Notes: generated from the letters alone by a model not told the origin. Shown: positions 1 to 10,422, counted from the stretch's first letter. The stretch is 64,000 bases of DNA from Legionella spiritensis (GCF_900186965.1 NZ_LT906457.1:956501-1020500), one strand, 5' to 3'. Translations and numbers: made by a program.

Positions 1-457
1 CATGAAAGGAACCGCCTTCCATCACCAGAGGGGCTTTGTAATGGGTTGCCCTGGTTTCATTAACGATAGCCGCGGCAATTTGATTATCAAGAGCACAATC
101 GTCATAATTGCCGCCCCAGGCGTTGTGAATCCAGTCCACGCCAGCCAGCTGATTATCCTTGTTCAATAAAAAGGTCGGACCGGTATCCCTTGTCCAGGAA
201 TCGTTTATGGGCAAGGTGAGCAGGCGGATCCGATCACGGCATAGTAAGGCCGCGCTGTTCTCGTCCCCGGGATTGACCAGCATGGTGACCGGTTCGTATT
301 GGGCGATGGCGCGGGCTACGCGGGCGTAAGCGTTTCTTGCCCTGTCCAGACCGATACTCTGCCAGGTTTGCAGATGACACGGCCAGGCCATCCAGCATCC
401 GGCGTGAGGATGCCATTCCGGAGGCATCATGAAACCATCATTTTTGGGTGTTGACAT
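1..457 (-). CDS. aguA: Agmatine deiminase, N-terminal part (cut by window edge)
   Basis: Agmatine deiminase hydrolyses agmatine to N-carbamoylputrescine and ammonia in the cytoplasm. About 152 N-terminal residues are visible, starting [20 protein letters not shown]. The family hallmarks [28 protein letters not shown] and a substrate-site stretch [10 protein letters not shown] are all present; the catalytic Cys lies in the missing C-terminal part. The ATG at 457 begins two bases after the speA stop codon, so it is the last visible gene of an aguB-speA-aguA operon and acts directly on the SpeA product. The gene continues beyond position 1. Identification is confident from the motifs and operon logic. 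Confidence 0.93.
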   Translation of the reverse strand, partial: MSTPKNDGFMMPPEWHPHAGCWMAWPCHLQTWQSIGLDRARNAYARVARAIAQYEPVTMLVNPGDENSAALLCRDRIRLLTLPINDSWTRDTGPTFLLNKDNQLAGVDWIHNAWGGNYDDCALDNQIAAAIVNETRATHYKAPLVMEGGSFH

Positions 458-459
458 GA

Positions 460-2355
460 TTATCCTTTGGTTTTACTGCTGTCCAGGTAAGTAAGCTGCG
501 AGAAAATACTGCGCAGTTCATTTAAATACGAGTGAATGGCCTCATCCGGCAATTCGGTATTCAGTAATTGTTTTTCATAAGATTGCAACAGCTTTTTAGT
601 ATCGAAATGAGCGAGGTTAAGTACGTTGGTGACGGTATCCCCGCTGACCAGATCATTAATCTCAAAATCGCCGTTACCAAGCAGCTTGACATCCAGAGAA
701 TTGGTGTCGCCAAACAAATTATGCAGATTGCCCAGAATTTCCTGATAGGCACCTACCAGAAAAAACGCGATGGCATAAGGGTTGGCGGGATCGAAGGTTG
801 GCAGCATCAGAGTCGTGTCGAGACTGGCGCGCCCGGTGTATTGTTTCAGGGTGCCGTCCGAGTCGCAGGTCAGATCCTGCAGAATACTGTGCATGGACGG
901 TTCTTCCGTCAGGTGGGAAATGGGAGCGACCGGGAAAATCTGATCAATCGCCCAGGCGTCAGGCATCGACTGAAAAAATGAAATGTTACAAAATATCTTG
1001 GCTGCCATGCGTTCGTTGATTAAGCCAAGCAATTCGCTATCGCCGGGATTTGTCTCATCCAGCCGATTCTGGATCTCAAAACAGATGGCTGTAAAAAATT
1101 GCTCGACCTTGGCTTTGTCTTTTAACGTGATCACCCCGTGTTTGAACATGGAGTGGGCTTCGTCGAGAGAGTGGGCCGCGTAGTTAAAAATTTCGCTCGG
1201 CGAACTTTCCGAAATCCATTGATAGGTATCCCAGATGTCGCGCAGAACATGGGAGTCGTCGGGTTCAATCCGGGGCAGTTCACGGCTTTTTTTAATGAGC
1301 TCCACGTCGGTAATATTGGTTACAATAAGCGCATGATGTGCGGTTAATGCACGACCAGACTCGGAAATGACGTCAGGCTCCGGCAAGCCGCTTTCCTCAC
1401 AAAGATGGCGTAAGGCAAGAAGAATATTGGTCGCGTACTCATTGAGGCTGTAATTCATCGAGCAACCCGTGCTGGCGCGGGTACCTTCGTAATCTACGCT
1501 TAAGCCGCCGCCGACATCAATGGTGGCAATGGGCGCCTGCAAGCGCCTTAGTTCGACATAGTAGCGCGCCACTTCCTGCATACATTGGCGTATGTCAAGA
1601 ATATTGGCTATCTGGGAGCCAAGATGGCAATGCATCAATTGCAGGCAATCCAGATAACCTGCGGCGTTTAAGCGGTTGACCACTTCCAGAACCTGTTCGG
1701 CGTTCAAGCCGAATTTGGATTTGGCGCCGCCCGTATTTTCCCATTTACCGGCGCCCTTGGTTACCAGACGAATTCGTATGCCGATGTTAGGGCGTACAGC
1801 CATTCTGGCCGATTCTTTAAGAATGATATCGAGTTCTGATCGTTTTTCAATGACGATATATACCTGATGCCCCATTTGCTGGGCAATCAGCGCCGTGCGA
1901 ATGTAGCAGGCGTCCTTATAGCCGTTGCAGATGATGGTGGACGGGGTTTGGCCAAGCAAACCGATGACGGCCATTAATTCGGGTTTGCTGCCAGCTTCCA
2001 GACCGATCTGGTGGCTGGGCGCTTTTAATAATTCTTTAACGACACAATGTTCCTGATTTACCTTAATCGGGTAGACTAGTTTGTAACGGCCGCGATAATT
2101 CGTTTCTTCAATAGCCTGGGCGAAAGCCCCGTAAATTTTGTTGACCCGATCATGCAGAATATCGGTAAACCGGATCAACAGGGGAAGCTGTAATCCGGCA
2201 CGGCTGGCCGCGCTGACGATGGCTTTCAGTTCAACGCCGGATTCCTGCAGGTTTTTGGTAATTTCTATATTGCCCCGGTTATTGATGTGAAAATAACCGT
2301 CACCCCAGTTGGCGATGTTGTAATAATTGTTATCTGTTATGGTCTGGTGTGGCAT
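460..2355 (-). CDS. speA: Biosynthetic arginine decarboxylase
   Basis: Decarboxylates L-arginine to agmatine with pyridoxal phosphate, the first step of the arginine route to putrescine. The 631-residue protein has the fold III PLP barrel; the PLP lysine is Lys98 in [11 protein letters not shown], and the C-terminal half carries the GDTVTNVLN region typical of SpeA. An upstream in-frame start would give 663 residues but would run deep into aguB. The ATG at 2355 overlaps the aguB stop by one base (TGATG), which indicates translational coupling and fixes the start. Length is close to Escherichia coli SpeA (658). No signal peptide is seen, so cytoplasmic. Confidence 0.95.
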   Translation of the reverse strand: MPHQTITDNNYYNIANWGDGYFHINNRGNIEITKNLQESGVELKAIVSAASRAGLQLPLLIRFTDILHDRVNKIYGAFAQAIEETNYRGRYKLVYPIKVNQEHCVVKELLKAPSHQIGLEAGSKPELMAVIGLLGQTPSTIICNGYKDACYIRTALIAQQMGHQVYIVIEKRSELDIILKESARMAVRPNIGIRIRLVTKGAGKWENTGGAKSKFGLNAEQVLEVVNRLNAAGYLDCLQLMHCHLGSQIANILDIRQCMQEVARYYVELRRLQAPIATIDVGGGLSVDYEGTRASTGCSMNYSLNEYATNILLALRHLCEESGLPEPDVISESGRALTAHHALIVTNITDVELIKKSRELPRIEPDDSHVLRDIWDTYQWISESSPSEIFNYAAHSLDEAHSMFKHGVITLKDKAKVEQFFTAICFEIQNRLDETNPGDSELLGLINERMAAKIFCNISFFQSMPDAWAIDQIFPVAPISHLTEEPSMHSILQDLTCDSDGTLKQYTGRASLDTTLMLPTFDPANPYAIAFFLVGAYQEILGNLHNLFGDTNSLDVKLLGNGDFEINDLVSGDTVTNVLNLAHFDTKKLLQSYEKQLLNTELPDEAIHSYLNELRSIFSQLTYLDSSKTKG

Positions 2356-3224
2356 CAGGATATTGCTCCGGCTCGATGGCTGTGTGGCTGGGTAAGCGTA
2401 TGATAGGTTTGCGGTTCGCGCTGCATGGGGAACGGAAACAGCCGTCCCCATAGTTCGCGATCGTTGAAATCAATTTCTGCGACCAGAACGGCCGGCTCAT
2501 GACGGGGAGCCTGAACCAGAATATGGCCCAACGGGCTGCTGATGAAACTGCTGCCGTAGAATTCCAGCCCGTTTTCACAGCCGATTCGATTCACCGCGAC
2601 CATAAAGGTGTTCGCCATAATGCCCTGTGCGATCATCACCTTTTGCCACATCGGTTGGCTGTCAAAGCCGGGTGCCGTTGGTTCCGCGCCGATCGCTGTG
2701 GGGTAAACGAGTATTTCGGCGCCTTTCAAACCATAGATTCGGGATAATTCCGGAAACCATTGATCATAGCAGGTAGGCAATCCCAGTTTGTGTCCGGCAA
2801 TAGAATGAATGGGGTAGTCGGAATCACCCGGTTTGAAATAAAAATCCTCGTGGTATTTTTCACCGCTCGGGATATGCTGTTTCCGGGTAACGGCAATCAA
2901 TTCGCCGGCTTCATTGAAGGCTACTGCGGTATTGTATCCGGCTTTTTCAAACAGGGAGGCTGTGATGCAGACATTGGCTTTGCGAGCCATGTGGCTGACA
3001 AATTGCGCAGTGGGACCATCCTGAATATCTTCCATATAGGGCGTGGGGTCGACATCGGATCGGGTACAAAAATACGGAGACAAGGTCAATTCCTGCAGGC
3101 AGACCAGTCTTGCCCCTTTTCCGGCCGCTTCCATGATGCCTGAGGCCAGATGCTCCTGGTGTTTCTCAGGATGGTCATGCCATTTTTCCTGCACTAATCC
3201 AATGGTTAATTTGCTGCTGTTCAT
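2355..3224 (-). CDS. aguB: N-carbamoylputrescine amidase (nitrilase superfamily)
   Basis: Hydrolyses N-carbamoylputrescine to putrescine, CO2 and ammonia, the last step after SpeA and AguA. The nitrilase Glu-Lys-Cys triad is visible: Glu in VCLQELTLSPYF, Lys in SGEKYHEDFYF and Cys in LPTCYDQWFPE. About 289 residues from MNSSKLTIG, matching the family length. The reading frame is open further upstream to about 3314, but that part is not protein-like; the ATG at 3224 (or the one just before it, 3227) follows a GTGAGAA stretch that can serve as a ribosome site. First gene of the aguB-speA-aguA operon, an order in which the last enzyme of the pathway is made first. Confidence 0.93.
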   Translation of the reverse strand: MNSSKLTIGLVQEKWHDHPEKHQEHLASGIMEAAGKGARLVCLQELTLSPYFCTRSDVDPTPYMEDIQDGPTAQFVSHMARKANVCITASLFEKAGYNTAVAFNEAGELIAVTRKQHIPSGEKYHEDFYFKPGDSDYPIHSIAGHKLGLPTCYDQWFPELSRIYGLKGAEILVYPTAIGAEPTAPGFDSQPMWQKVMIAQGIMANTFMVAVNRIGCENGLEFYGSSFISSPLGHILVQAPRHEPAVLVAEIDFNDRELWGRLFPFPMQREPQTYHTLTQPHSHRAGAIS

Positions 3225-3311
3225 CATGGTTCTCACGGTTAAGGTTGTAGACGTGTCGTGAAGGAGGGTTGTTGGCTGCCTTGACGGGTTGCGAAATACG
3301 ATAGTGTAGAA

Positions 3312-3336
3312 CAAAAAAAGAGGTTATTGAATAACC
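3312..3336 (-). terminator. Rho-independent terminator between mvaB and aguB
   Basis: Read on the minus strand, a compact hairpin GGTTAT-TCA-ATAACC is followed by TC and seven T residues. It lies about 150 bases after the HMG-CoA lyase stop and about 90 bases before the aguB start. It could end the leucine operon transcript or act as an attenuator for the polyamine operon; the sequence alone does not decide. Confidence 0.7.
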
Positions 3337-3362
3337 ATTCGGTATTTTTTATTTGCAAGATA

Positions 3363-3447
3363 GGTTTGGTGGCGTCCGGGACTTTCCGGAAGCAATACCG
3401 TGTCCGCTAAAGGCGCGGATCCGGACACGAATCCCGCAACACCACCT
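3363..3447 (-). ncRNA. Possible structured RNA element upstream of aguB
   Basis: This non-coding stretch can fold into a three-way junction: outer stem 3368-3372 with 3442-3446 (5 bp), a hairpin 3375-3379 with 3386-3390 (5 bp), and a strong hairpin 3399-3406 with 3422-3429 (8 bp). An alternative stem 3403-3407 with 3415-3419 excludes the 8-bp stem. It is followed in minus-strand direction by a terminator. I do not recognise a known riboswitch class. It could be a 3' UTR fold, a small RNA or a leader that senses a polyamine-pathway compound. The strand is chosen because both flanking genes and the terminator read minus. Confidence 0.3.
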
Positions 3448-3487
3448 GCTCCGAAAACTTAAACGAGGATCGGGCCGGAATATCCTG

Positions 3488-4393
3488 TTATCCCTGATTG
3501 GCCAGTAACGCGTTGGCCACTTTGGATTGATTTTTTCTCTTCAACAGTTTACACATCATATCCCCGGCATGTACGATTTTGTAGATATCTATGCCTGTAT
3601 GAATGCCCAGTCCGTGCATGAGATAAAGCACGTCTTCAGTGGCTACATTGCCGCTCGCGCCTCGCGCGTAGGGACAACCGCCCAATCCCGCTACCGAACT
3701 GTCAAAGCAGCTCACGCCGCATTGCAGGGAGGCGTGGATATTGGCAATGGCCTGGCCGTAGGTATCATGAAAGTGCATGGCCAGTTTCGGCAGGGGAACG
3801 TCGTTTAGGATTTCCTTAATGAGCGTCTCCGCCTGTTTCGGGGTCCCCACCCCAATGGTATCGCCCAGTGAAATTTCCTCTACTCCGAGCGCCATCAGTT
3901 TTTTGGTGACCCTGGCAACCTGCTTCGGTGTGATGTTCCCTTCGTAAGGACAACCCAGAACGCAGGATACATAGCCGCGGATTGACAATTGATGTTGTTT
4001 GGCGAGATCGATGACTTCGGCAATACGATCCAGGCTTTCGGCAATCGAACAATGAATATTATGTTGATTGAACGCCTCGCTGGCTGCGGTAAAAACCGCT
4101 ATTTCACGAACACCCGCCGCTATGGCCCTGGTTAATCCTTTCGTATTTGGTATCAGGGCGGAATAGCGCACGGAAGGATATTTTTCTATGGCTTCATAAA
4201 CCTGTTCATTATCGGAAAGCTGCGGGATAGCCCGCGGGGAAACAAAACTGGTCACTTCAATACGTTGCAACCCGGTTTGACTCAATTCATTGATCCAGTT
4301 GATTTTATTTTCCGTCGCGACAAAGGATGGCTCGTTTTGCAGGCCATCACGGGGTCCTACTTCCACTATCGTGACTTGATCCGGACAGTTCAT
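3488..4393 (-). CDS. mvaB: Hydroxymethylglutaryl-CoA lyase
   Basis: Cleaves HMG-CoA to acetyl-CoA and acetoacetate, the final step of leucine breakdown (liuE in other nomenclature). The 301-residue TIM-barrel protein shows VEVGPRDGLQNE near the N terminus (Arg15, Asp16), metal ligands His207 and His209 in AMHFHDTYG, and the catalytic Cys240 in the signature GLGGCPYARGASGN. It starts 28 bases after the carboxylase alpha-subunit stop and is the last gene of the operon. Length matches bacterial and mitochondrial HMG-CoA lyases. Confidence 0.95.
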   Translation of the reverse strand: MNCPDQVTIVEVGPRDGLQNEPSFVATENKINWINELSQTGLQRIEVTSFVSPRAIPQLSDNEQVYEAIEKYPSVRYSALIPNTKGLTRAIAAGVREIAVFTAASEAFNQHNIHCSIAESLDRIAEVIDLAKQHQLSIRGYVSCVLGCPYEGNITPKQVARVTKKLMALGVEEISLGDTIGVGTPKQAETLIKEILNDVPLPKLAMHFHDTYGQAIANIHASLQCGVSCFDSSVAGLGGCPYARGASGNVATEDVLYLMHGLGIHTGIDIYKIVHAGDMMCKLLKRKNQSKVANALLANQG

Positions 4394-4421
4394 ATTTGAT
4401 TCCTGGTTAGGGTAGGTGTCA

Positions 4422-6377
4422 TCAGTCTTGCAAGGCCAGTAATTCAGCGCCTTCCTGCACTTGCGAACCTACCTCGTAATACAGTTCCGTCAGCACGCCG
4501 TTTTTGGGTGCGTGAATCGTGTGTTCCATTTTCATCGCTTCCAGGACAATAAGACGTTCTCCCTCCTTGACCTTGTCACCCTTGTTTTTCAGGATAGCGA
4601 CGACTGTTGCCGGCATGGGGGCGGTCAATTGCGCTTTTCCGGTAACGGCATGCTGACCGACGTCTTCCCAGTTGTAACGGGTCATCGTAACGGGTCCGTT
4701 TTCAATATAGCAGTTTATACAGGATGGTAGAACCTCTATCCAGGCCGATAACCGTTGCTGGCCATTGTCTATGCTCATTAATCCCCTGTCGAATCCGGCG
4801 CGGATGGTTTGTGCCGGTTCGCCGTTGATGGCCAGGGTGAACTGCTGTTCGTTGATCGGAGTCATTGCAAGATCATGCCGTTGCCCCTGGATTACAAAAT
4901 TCCAGTGCCAGGACGTGTCGAGATGCATTTGCCAGGCGAACGTACGGCGGGCTAACGGATCCGCTTGTTCCTGACGTGTCAGATATTCGTAACCGGCTGC
5001 CATGGTTAAAGCCAGAGAGGTGTTGGTCTCAGGCATGATAATGGATTCTTTTTGTAAAAAATCAGTGCCCAGTTGCGCATCGGCAAAACGCTGACTGGCG
5101 CAGACCGCCTGTAAAAAGGGAAGGTTAGTCCTGACGCCGCCAATAAAATAGTGCTTCAAGGCGTGTTGCAGACGTTGCAGTGCTTCGGTTCTTGTCTCGC
5201 CCCAGGCGATTAATTTGGCAATCATGGGATCGTAGTACATGGTGATGGTGGAACCGCAGGTAACGCCACTGTCGATACGCAGTCCTTCACCGGCAGGCTC
5301 CCTGAGAAAATGCAGCGTGCCTGTGGAAGGCATAAATCCCTGATGGGGGTCTTCGGCATAAACGCGGCACTCTATGGCATGGCCATGTTGCGTGATCTCT
5401 TCTTGCCGGCAGGGCAGGGCTTCATTGGCCGCAATTCTTATTTGCCACTCCACCAGATCGAGTCCTGTTATCATTTCGGTGACCGGATGTTCGACCTGGA
5501 GTCTTGTATTCATTTCCATGAAATAGAAGGACTGGTCATCGGCCACCAGAAATTCTACGGTCCCCGCACCACGGTACTCAATGGATCGGGCAACTTCGCA
5601 GGCGGCCTCGGCGAGATTGTGGCGTAACTTCCGATCGAGATTGGGCGCAGGCGCTTCCTCTATTATTTTCTGGTGCCGTCTCTGAATGGAACAATCGCGT
5701 TCAAACAGATGCACCACCTCCCCGAAATTATCCGCCATGATTTGCACTTCAACATGGCGGGGATTGGAAACCAGTTTTTCAATAATCATGGTCTCGTCGG
5801 CAAAGCTGGCCAGCGCTTCACGACGGGCACCGGCCAATGCCGGGAGAAAATCCTCCTCGCTATGTACGGCACGCATGCCTTTACCGCCGCCGCCGGCCGC
5901 GGCCTTTAATAAAACCGGAAAGCCGATACGACCGGCTTGGGTCAGTAAATGGTCGTCGGATTGCTCCTGACCATGATAACCCGGGGTGAGGGGAACTTTG
6001 GTTTTCTCCAGCAATTGTTTGGCTAATTGCTTGGAGGCCATCGCTTCCATTGCTTCGATAGACGGGCCAATGAAAGTGATACCGGCTTTGGCGCAGGCTT
6101 TGGCAAATTGCGGGTTTTCCGCCAGAAAACCATAACCGGGATGGATGGCCTGGACACCATTGTCCCGAGCGATGCGAATAATGGCATCAATATTAAGGTA
6201 ACTGGATTTCGCCGTGGCTTCGCCGACCTGAAAGGCGTGATCCGCCAGCTTGACGTGTTGACTGTCTTCATCTGCCGTGGAGTAGATGGCAACGGTTTCA
6301 ATGCCCATTTTTCCGGCGGTTTTAATGACGCGACAGGCTATTTCCCCGCGGTTTGCTATAAGAATTTTGTTAAACAT
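4422..6377 (-). CDS. liuD: 3-methylcrotonyl-CoA carboxylase, biotin-carrying alpha subunit
   Basis: Carries biotin and performs the ATP-dependent biotin carboxylation for 3-methylcrotonyl-CoA carboxylase. Of 651 residues, about 1-450 are a biotin carboxylase (N-terminal [20 protein letters not shown]-grasp loop [26 protein letters not shown]), followed by a less conserved linking domain and a C-terminal biotinyl domain with the modified Lys616 in EAMKMEH. The subunit mates with the beta subunit encoded two genes upstream. Assignment to methylcrotonyl-CoA rather than propionyl- or acetyl-CoA rests on the operon, where isovaleryl-CoA dehydrogenase, methylglutaconyl-CoA hydratase and HMG-CoA lyase surround it. 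Confidence 0.93.
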   Translation of the reverse strand: MFNKILIANRGEIACRVIKTAGKMGIETVAIYSTADEDSQHVKLADHAFQVGEATAKSSYLNIDAIIRIARDNGVQAIHPGYGFLAENPQFAKACAKAGITFIGPSIEAMEAMASKQLAKQLLEKTKVPLTPGYHGQEQSDDHLLTQAGRIGFPVLLKAAAGGGGKGMRAVHSEEDFLPALAGARREALASFADETMIIEKLVSNPRHVEVQIMADNFGEVVHLFERDCSIQRRHQKIIEEAPAPNLDRKLRHNLAEAACEVARSIEYRGAGTVEFLVADDQSFYFMEMNTRLQVEHPVTEMITGLDLVEWQIRIAANEALPCRQEEITQHGHAIECRVYAEDPHQGFMPSTGTLHFLREPAGEGLRIDSGVTCGSTITMYYDPMIAKLIAWGETRTEALQRLQHALKHYFIGGVRTNLPFLQAVCASQRFADAQLGTDFLQKESIIMPETNTSLALTMAAGYEYLTRQEQADPLARRTFAWQMHLDTSWHWNFVIQGQRHDLAMTPINEQQFTLAINGEPAQTIRAGFDRGLMSIDNGQQRLSAWIEVLPSCINCYIENGPVTMTRYNWEDVGQHAVTGKAQLTAPMPATVVAILKNKGDKVKEGERLIVLEAMKMEHTIHAPKNGVLTELYYEVGSQVQEGAELLALQD

Positions 6378-6385
6378 GAAAATCC

Positions 6386-7162
6386 TTAATTCCAGTTAGG
6401 GGTTTCTTTGTTGAGAAAAGCGCGAAGACCACGCTGCCCCTCAGCAGAGGTTCGTTTTCTGGCAATGATGGCGGCGGTTTCCCGAATTAACGCCTCATTG
6501 ATCGGTTTACCCTGCACCGTCTCGACAAGAGTCTTGCACTCGGCGACAGCGACAGGTGCCAGGCGGCTGATTTGCCGGGCGTAATCCTGGGTATAAGTCC
6601 ATAATTCCTCATCGCTGACACAATGATGAACCAGGTTTAACTCCCGGGCGCGTTGGGCGTCAAAGGTTTCCGCGCTCGTGAATAACCATCGGGCGGCACG
6701 CTCTCCTATCGCCCTGACGACGTAGGGACTAATGACGGCAGGAACCAGACCCAGTTTGACCTCGGAAAAACAAAATTTCGCGGAAGTGGCGGCGATGGCG
6801 ATGTCGCAGGCGGCAACCAGACCGGCTCCGCCGCCGAAGGCCGCGCCATGAACCATGGCAATAGTGGGTTTCGTGCTGCGGTAAAGCGTATACATGACAT
6901 TGGCCAATACCATGGCGTCGCCAAGATTTTCCTCTTCGCTGTATTGCGCCATTTTCTGCATCCAGTTCGCATCGGCGCCGGCGGAAAAATGCTTGCCGTT
7001 CGCTTTCAGGATGATGGCACGTATTTGCGGATTTTGTATGGCTTCATCAAGGGTGCGCTTAAGGTCGTGCAACAACTGGTCGTCAAAGGCATTGTGTTTG
7101 GCCACCCTGTTGAGTGTGATAATAAAAATATTTTCCTGCTGTTCGCTTAATAAATCAGTCAT
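6386..7162 (-). CDS. liuC: Methylglutaconyl-CoA hydratase (enoyl-CoA hydratase family)
   Basis: Hydrates 3-methylglutaconyl-CoA to HMG-CoA. Crotonase-fold protein of 258 residues with [10 protein letters not shown], the oxyanion-hole stretch [12 protein letters not shown] and [21 protein letters not shown]. The frame is open further upstream, but the ATG at 7162 is preceded by AAGGA with good spacing and lies 16 bases after the liuB stop; the longer version would overlap liuB. It ends eight bases before liuD. The specific substrate is inferred from the operon; the family alone would only say enoyl-CoA hydratase or isomerase. Confidence 0.9.
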   Translation of the reverse strand: MTDLLSEQQENIFIITLNRVAKHNAFDDQLLHDLKRTLDEAIQNPQIRAIILKANGKHFSAGADANWMQKMAQYSEEENLGDAMVLANVMYTLYRSTKPTIAMVHGAAFGGGAGLVAACDIAIAATSAKFCFSEVKLGLVPAVISPYVVRAIGERAARWLFTSAETFDAQRARELNLVHHCVSDEELWTYTQDYARQISRLAPVAVAECKTLVETVQGKPINEALIRETAAIIARKRTSAEGQRGLRAFLNKETPNWN

Positions 7163-7178
7163 GCTCAATCCGTCCTTA

Positions 7179-8786
7179 TTACATACGAAACACGCCAAAA
7201 CGTGTGGGAGATATCGGCGCGTTCAATGCGGCCGATAAACTTAAGCCAAGAACCGTGCGGGTGTCTTCCGGGGCAATCACACCGTCGTCCCATAAACGGG
7301 CGCTGGCATAGTAGGGATTACCCTGTGCTTCATATTGTTCGCGCATTTTGGCCTTGAATGCTTCCTCATCGTCTTCGGGCCAGGGCGTACCCTGTTTGTT
7401 ATGTTTTTCACGGTTGACCTGCGCCAGAACATTGGCAGCCTGCTCGCCGCCCATGACTGAAATACGGGAGTTGGGCCAGGTCCATAAAAAGCGGGGACTG
7501 TAGGCCCGGCCGCACATGGCGTAATTTCCCGCGCCGAAACTGCCGCCGACAATGACGGTGAACTTGGGTACGTTCGCGTTGGCGACAGCGGTCACCATTT
7601 TGGCGCCATGTTTGGCAATGCCGCCGGCTTCGTATTTGCTGCCGACCATAAAGCCGGTGATGTTCTGTAAAAAGAGTAAGGGGATGCCGCGCTGTGTGCA
7701 AAGCTCAATAAAATGAGTGCCTTTCAGGGCGCTTTCCGCAAATAAAATGCCGTTGTTTGCCACGATACCTATGGGATATCCGAACAGGTGGGCAAATCCG
7801 CACACCAGCGTCGTGCCATACAGGGCCTTGAATTCATCAAATTCCGACGCATCCACAATGCGGCCTATGATTTCGCGAATGTCGAATGATTTGCGCGGAT
7901 CACTTGGGACAATGCCATTGAGTTCGCGCGGATTGTACAACGGTTCCCGACTGTCGATCCGAACCGGACCACCTGGTTTCTGCCTGTTCAGATGCCGGAT
8001 AGTCCGGCGTGCCAGAAAAAGGGCGTGCGCATCGTTTTCCGCATAATGATCGGCAACTCCGGACTGGCGGCAATGGATATCGGCGCCCCCCAGTTCTTCC
8101 GCGCTGATGACTTCTCCGGTAGCCGCTTTGACCAAAGGCGGACCGCCTAGAAAAATGGTGGCCTGGTTGCGTACCATAATGGATTCGTCTGCCATGGCCG
8201 GTACATAAGCGCCTCCGGCTGTGCAGGATCCCATAACGACCGCGATCTGGGGAATATTGTTCGCGGACATGGTTGCCTGATTGTAAAAAATACGCCCGAA
8301 ATGGTCACGATCCGGGAATACGTCATCCTGCTTCGGGAGAAACGCGCCGCCGGAATCCACCAGATACACACAGGGCAGGTGATTCGTTGCGGCAATTTCC
8401 TGGGCGCGTAAATGCTTTTTTACCGTCAGGGGGTAATAGGTTCCTCCTTTCACCGTCGCATCGTTGACTACGATGACGCATTCCTGTTCGTGAATGCGAC
8501 CGATACCGGTGATGATGCCGGCGGCAGGCAAATGGGCGTCATAAACCTGATAAGCAGCCAGTTGCGAGAACTCCAGAAACGGGCTGCCCGGATCCAGCAA
8601 TTGTTGCAAACGTTCTCTGGGCAATAATTTACCATGTTTTAAATGTCTGGTGCGCGCCGCCTCGCCGCCACCCTGGGCTATTTCCTTAACTGCGTGGCGC
8701 AGTTGCTCAACGAGTTGCAGCATCACGGCTTCATTTTGCTTGTAGTCACTGCTTGCCGTATTGATCTGACTGACGAATTTGGCCAT
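7179..8786 (-). CDS. liuB: 3-methylcrotonyl-CoA carboxylase, carboxyltransferase beta subunit
   Basis: Transfers the carboxyl group from biotin to 3-methylcrotonyl-CoA, forming 3-methylglutaconyl-CoA. The 535-residue protein shows the carboxyltransferase fold with [28 protein letters not shown] and, in the second half, [24 protein letters not shown] and [20 protein letters not shown], which are typical of the methylcrotonyl-CoA carboxylase beta subunit. The ATG at 8786 lies nine bases after the stop of the small membrane protein gene. Together with liuD it makes the complete enzyme. Confidence 0.95.
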   Translation of the reverse strand: MAKFVSQINTASSDYKQNEAVMLQLVEQLRHAVKEIAQGGGEAARTRHLKHGKLLPRERLQQLLDPGSPFLEFSQLAAYQVYDAHLPAAGIITGIGRIHEQECVIVVNDATVKGGTYYPLTVKKHLRAQEIAATNHLPCVYLVDSGGAFLPKQDDVFPDRDHFGRIFYNQATMSANNIPQIAVVMGSCTAGGAYVPAMADESIMVRNQATIFLGGPPLVKAATGEVISAEELGGADIHCRQSGVADHYAENDAHALFLARRTIRHLNRQKPGGPVRIDSREPLYNPRELNGIVPSDPRKSFDIREIIGRIVDASEFDEFKALYGTTLVCGFAHLFGYPIGIVANNGILFAESALKGTHFIELCTQRGIPLLFLQNITGFMVGSKYEAGGIAKHGAKMVTAVANANVPKFTVIVGGSFGAGNYAMCGRAYSPRFLWTWPNSRISVMGGEQAANVLAQVNREKHNKQGTPWPEDDEEAFKAKMREQYEAQGNPYYASARLWDDGVIAPEDTRTVLGLSLSAALNAPISPTRFGVFRM

Positions 8787-8795
8787 GAATGATCC

Positions 8796-9110
8796 TTAAT
8801 AGATTAATACGTTGCTAAGTACAATAACTAACCACAAACACCAGGTTAGCTGAATCAGATAAGGCATCTGTTTTCGTTTGATAAGTTGGTAGATCAGGGC
8901 GGGAACAGCGGCAATGACTATGGGAAGCACGGTAATGAGTATGATTTTGCGTATGGCGATTCCGATACCGGTATGGCTGAAAACGGAATTTAACCTGACG
9001 TTAACGTAGGCGTATAGCATATCAATATAGAGAATCAGTAAATGCGCGTATTTGGCAAAAACAACAACCAAAACGCTGATAACCAGATAAAGAATACTTT
9101 GGCGAAGCAT
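8796..9110 (-). CDS. Small membrane protein of unknown function in the leucine operon
   Basis: A 104-residue, very hydrophobic protein with about three membrane segments: roughly residues 4-28, 50-72 and 83-102, split by a short polar loop and the positively charged YQLIKRKQMPY. I do not recognise the family. The frame has an ATG at 9116 and another at 9110; the second has AAGG six bases upstream and is preferred. It sits between the thiolase and the carboxylase beta subunit on the same strand, nine bases before liuB, so it is probably co-transcribed. Membrane anchoring, metabolite passage or an unrelated role are all open. Confidence 0.65.
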   Translation of the reverse strand: MLRQSILYLVISVLVVVFAKYAHLLILYIDMLYAYVNVRLNSVFSHTGIGIAIRKIILITVLPIVIAAVPALIYQLIKRKQMPYLIQLTWCLWLVIVLSNVLIY

Positions 9111-9150
9111 GTACATCCTTTTTTAAGTGGCATTTGATTTTATTATTAGT

Positions 9151-9183
9151 CCGGGCAGTTGTTGAACACACAACAACTGCCGG
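9151..9183. other. Strong intergenic hairpin between thiolase and membrane-protein genes
   Basis: An 11-bp perfect stem (9154-9164 with 9171-9181, loop AACACA) extended by two more pairs across one bulged G. No T-run follows on the minus strand, so it is not a classic terminator. It may act in mRNA processing, differential stability or as a protein site within the operon. Confidence 0.55.
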
Positions 9184-9221
9184 AATGAAACACGCTTTAT
9201 TATATAGGATTATTACGGCGG

Positions 9222-10406
9222 TTAAACCATTTCTATCGCGACAGCGGTTGCCTCACCTCCGCCAATGCACAAGGATGCGACGCCGCGCGTTTTTTGTTTT
9301 TGCTGCAAGGCATTCATCAACGTGACGATAATGCGCGCACCGGAAGCCCCGATGGGATGGCCCAGAGCACAGGCACCGCCATGGATATTGACTTTTTCAT
9401 CATCCAGTTCCAGCTGAGTGATGGCGGCCATGGCGACGACGGCGAACGCTTCGTTGATTTCAAACAAATCCACGTCTTCTTTCGTCCATCCTGCTTTATC
9501 CAGTACTTTGCGTATGGCGTCAACGGGAGCGGTGGTAAACCATTCCGGCGCCTGGGAATGGCTGGCGTGCGCAACAATCCGCGCCAGGGGTTTTAATCCC
9601 CGTTTCTCTGCCTGCTCCGCAGTCATTAATATCAGGCTGGCCGCGCCGTCGGAAATGGAACTGGAATTGGCCGCGGTTACCGTACCGTCTGATTTGAACG
9701 CGGGGCGCAGCTGATCCATCTTCGCGAGCTTGCCGTGATCGGGGCCTTCATCCTGGCTGACCGTCACATCGCCCTTGCGAGTGGATATCGTGATGGGCGT
9801 CATTTCATTGGCAAACGCATTGTCCTGCTGAGCCTGAAGCGCGCGGGTCATGGAGCGTTTGGCGTAATTATCCTGTTGCTCACGGGTGAAATTGAAATGG
9901 CTGGCTGTCTGTTCGGCAAAACAACCCATCAACTGGCCGCGTTCATAGGCGTCTTCCAACCCGTCTAAAAACATATGATCTTTAATTTCACCATGTCCCA
10001 GACGATATCCGGCCCGGGCTTTGCTCAAAAGATAAGGCGCGTTGGTCATGCTTTCCATTCCGCTGGCCAGAACAATATTGGCACTGCCGGTTTTGATCAG
10101 GTCATGGGCCAGCATCACCGCTTTCATCCCGGAGCCACACATTTTATTAATGGTTGTGGCACCTGCTGAATCCGGGATACCGGCTTTGATGGCGGCCTGT
10201 CTGCCCGGTGCCTGCCCGATGCCTGCCTGCAGAACGCAGCCGGTGATGACTTCCTCGATATCGGAAGGAGAAAGTCCGGCCTGTTCTATGGCGGCGCGGT
10301 GAGCCGCAGCGCCCAGTTCCGGCGCAGTCAGTCCGGACAACGATCCAAGCATGCTACCCATCGGGGTGCGTTTGGCCGCAACAATTACCACATCATTTTT
10401 ATCCAT
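9222..10406 (-). CDS. atoB: Acetyl-CoA C-acetyltransferase (thiolase)
   Basis: Thiolase that interconverts acetoacetyl-CoA and two acetyl-CoA; here it probably handles the acetoacetate branch after leucine breakdown. The 394-residue protein has catalytic Cys90 in INKMCGSGMKA, NEAFAVVAMA, the histidine loop GGACALGHPIGASGAR and the second Cys in ASLCIGGGEATA. The frame is open far upstream into the dehydrogenase gene, but that part is antisense-like noise. Two ATGs (10412 and 10406) are possible; the inner one has AAGG at eight bases. It begins 16 bases after the dehydrogenase stop. Confidence 0.92.
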   Translation of the reverse strand: MDKNDVVIVAAKRTPMGSMLGSLSGLTAPELGAAAHRAAIEQAGLSPSDIEEVITGCVLQAGIGQAPGRQAAIKAGIPDSAGATTINKMCGSGMKAVMLAHDLIKTGSANIVLASGMESMTNAPYLLSKARAGYRLGHGEIKDHMFLDGLEDAYERGQLMGCFAEQTASHFNFTREQQDNYAKRSMTRALQAQQDNAFANEMTPITISTRKGDVTVSQDEGPDHGKLAKMDQLRPAFKSDGTVTAANSSSISDGAASLILMTAEQAEKRGLKPLARIVAHASHSQAPEWFTTAPVDAIRKVLDKAGWTKEDVDLFEINEAFAVVAMAAITQLELDDEKVNIHGGACALGHPIGASGARIIVTLMNALQQKQKTRGVASLCIGGGEATAVAIEMV

Positions 10407-10422
10407 AGTCATATCCTTTTCC

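Noticed and set aside
3363-3447. Resemblance to RNase P RNA
   Set aside because: The minus strand contains GGAAAGTCCCGGAC, close to the conserved GGAAAGTCCGG box, but no other conserved RNase P segment is found and the fold is far too short.
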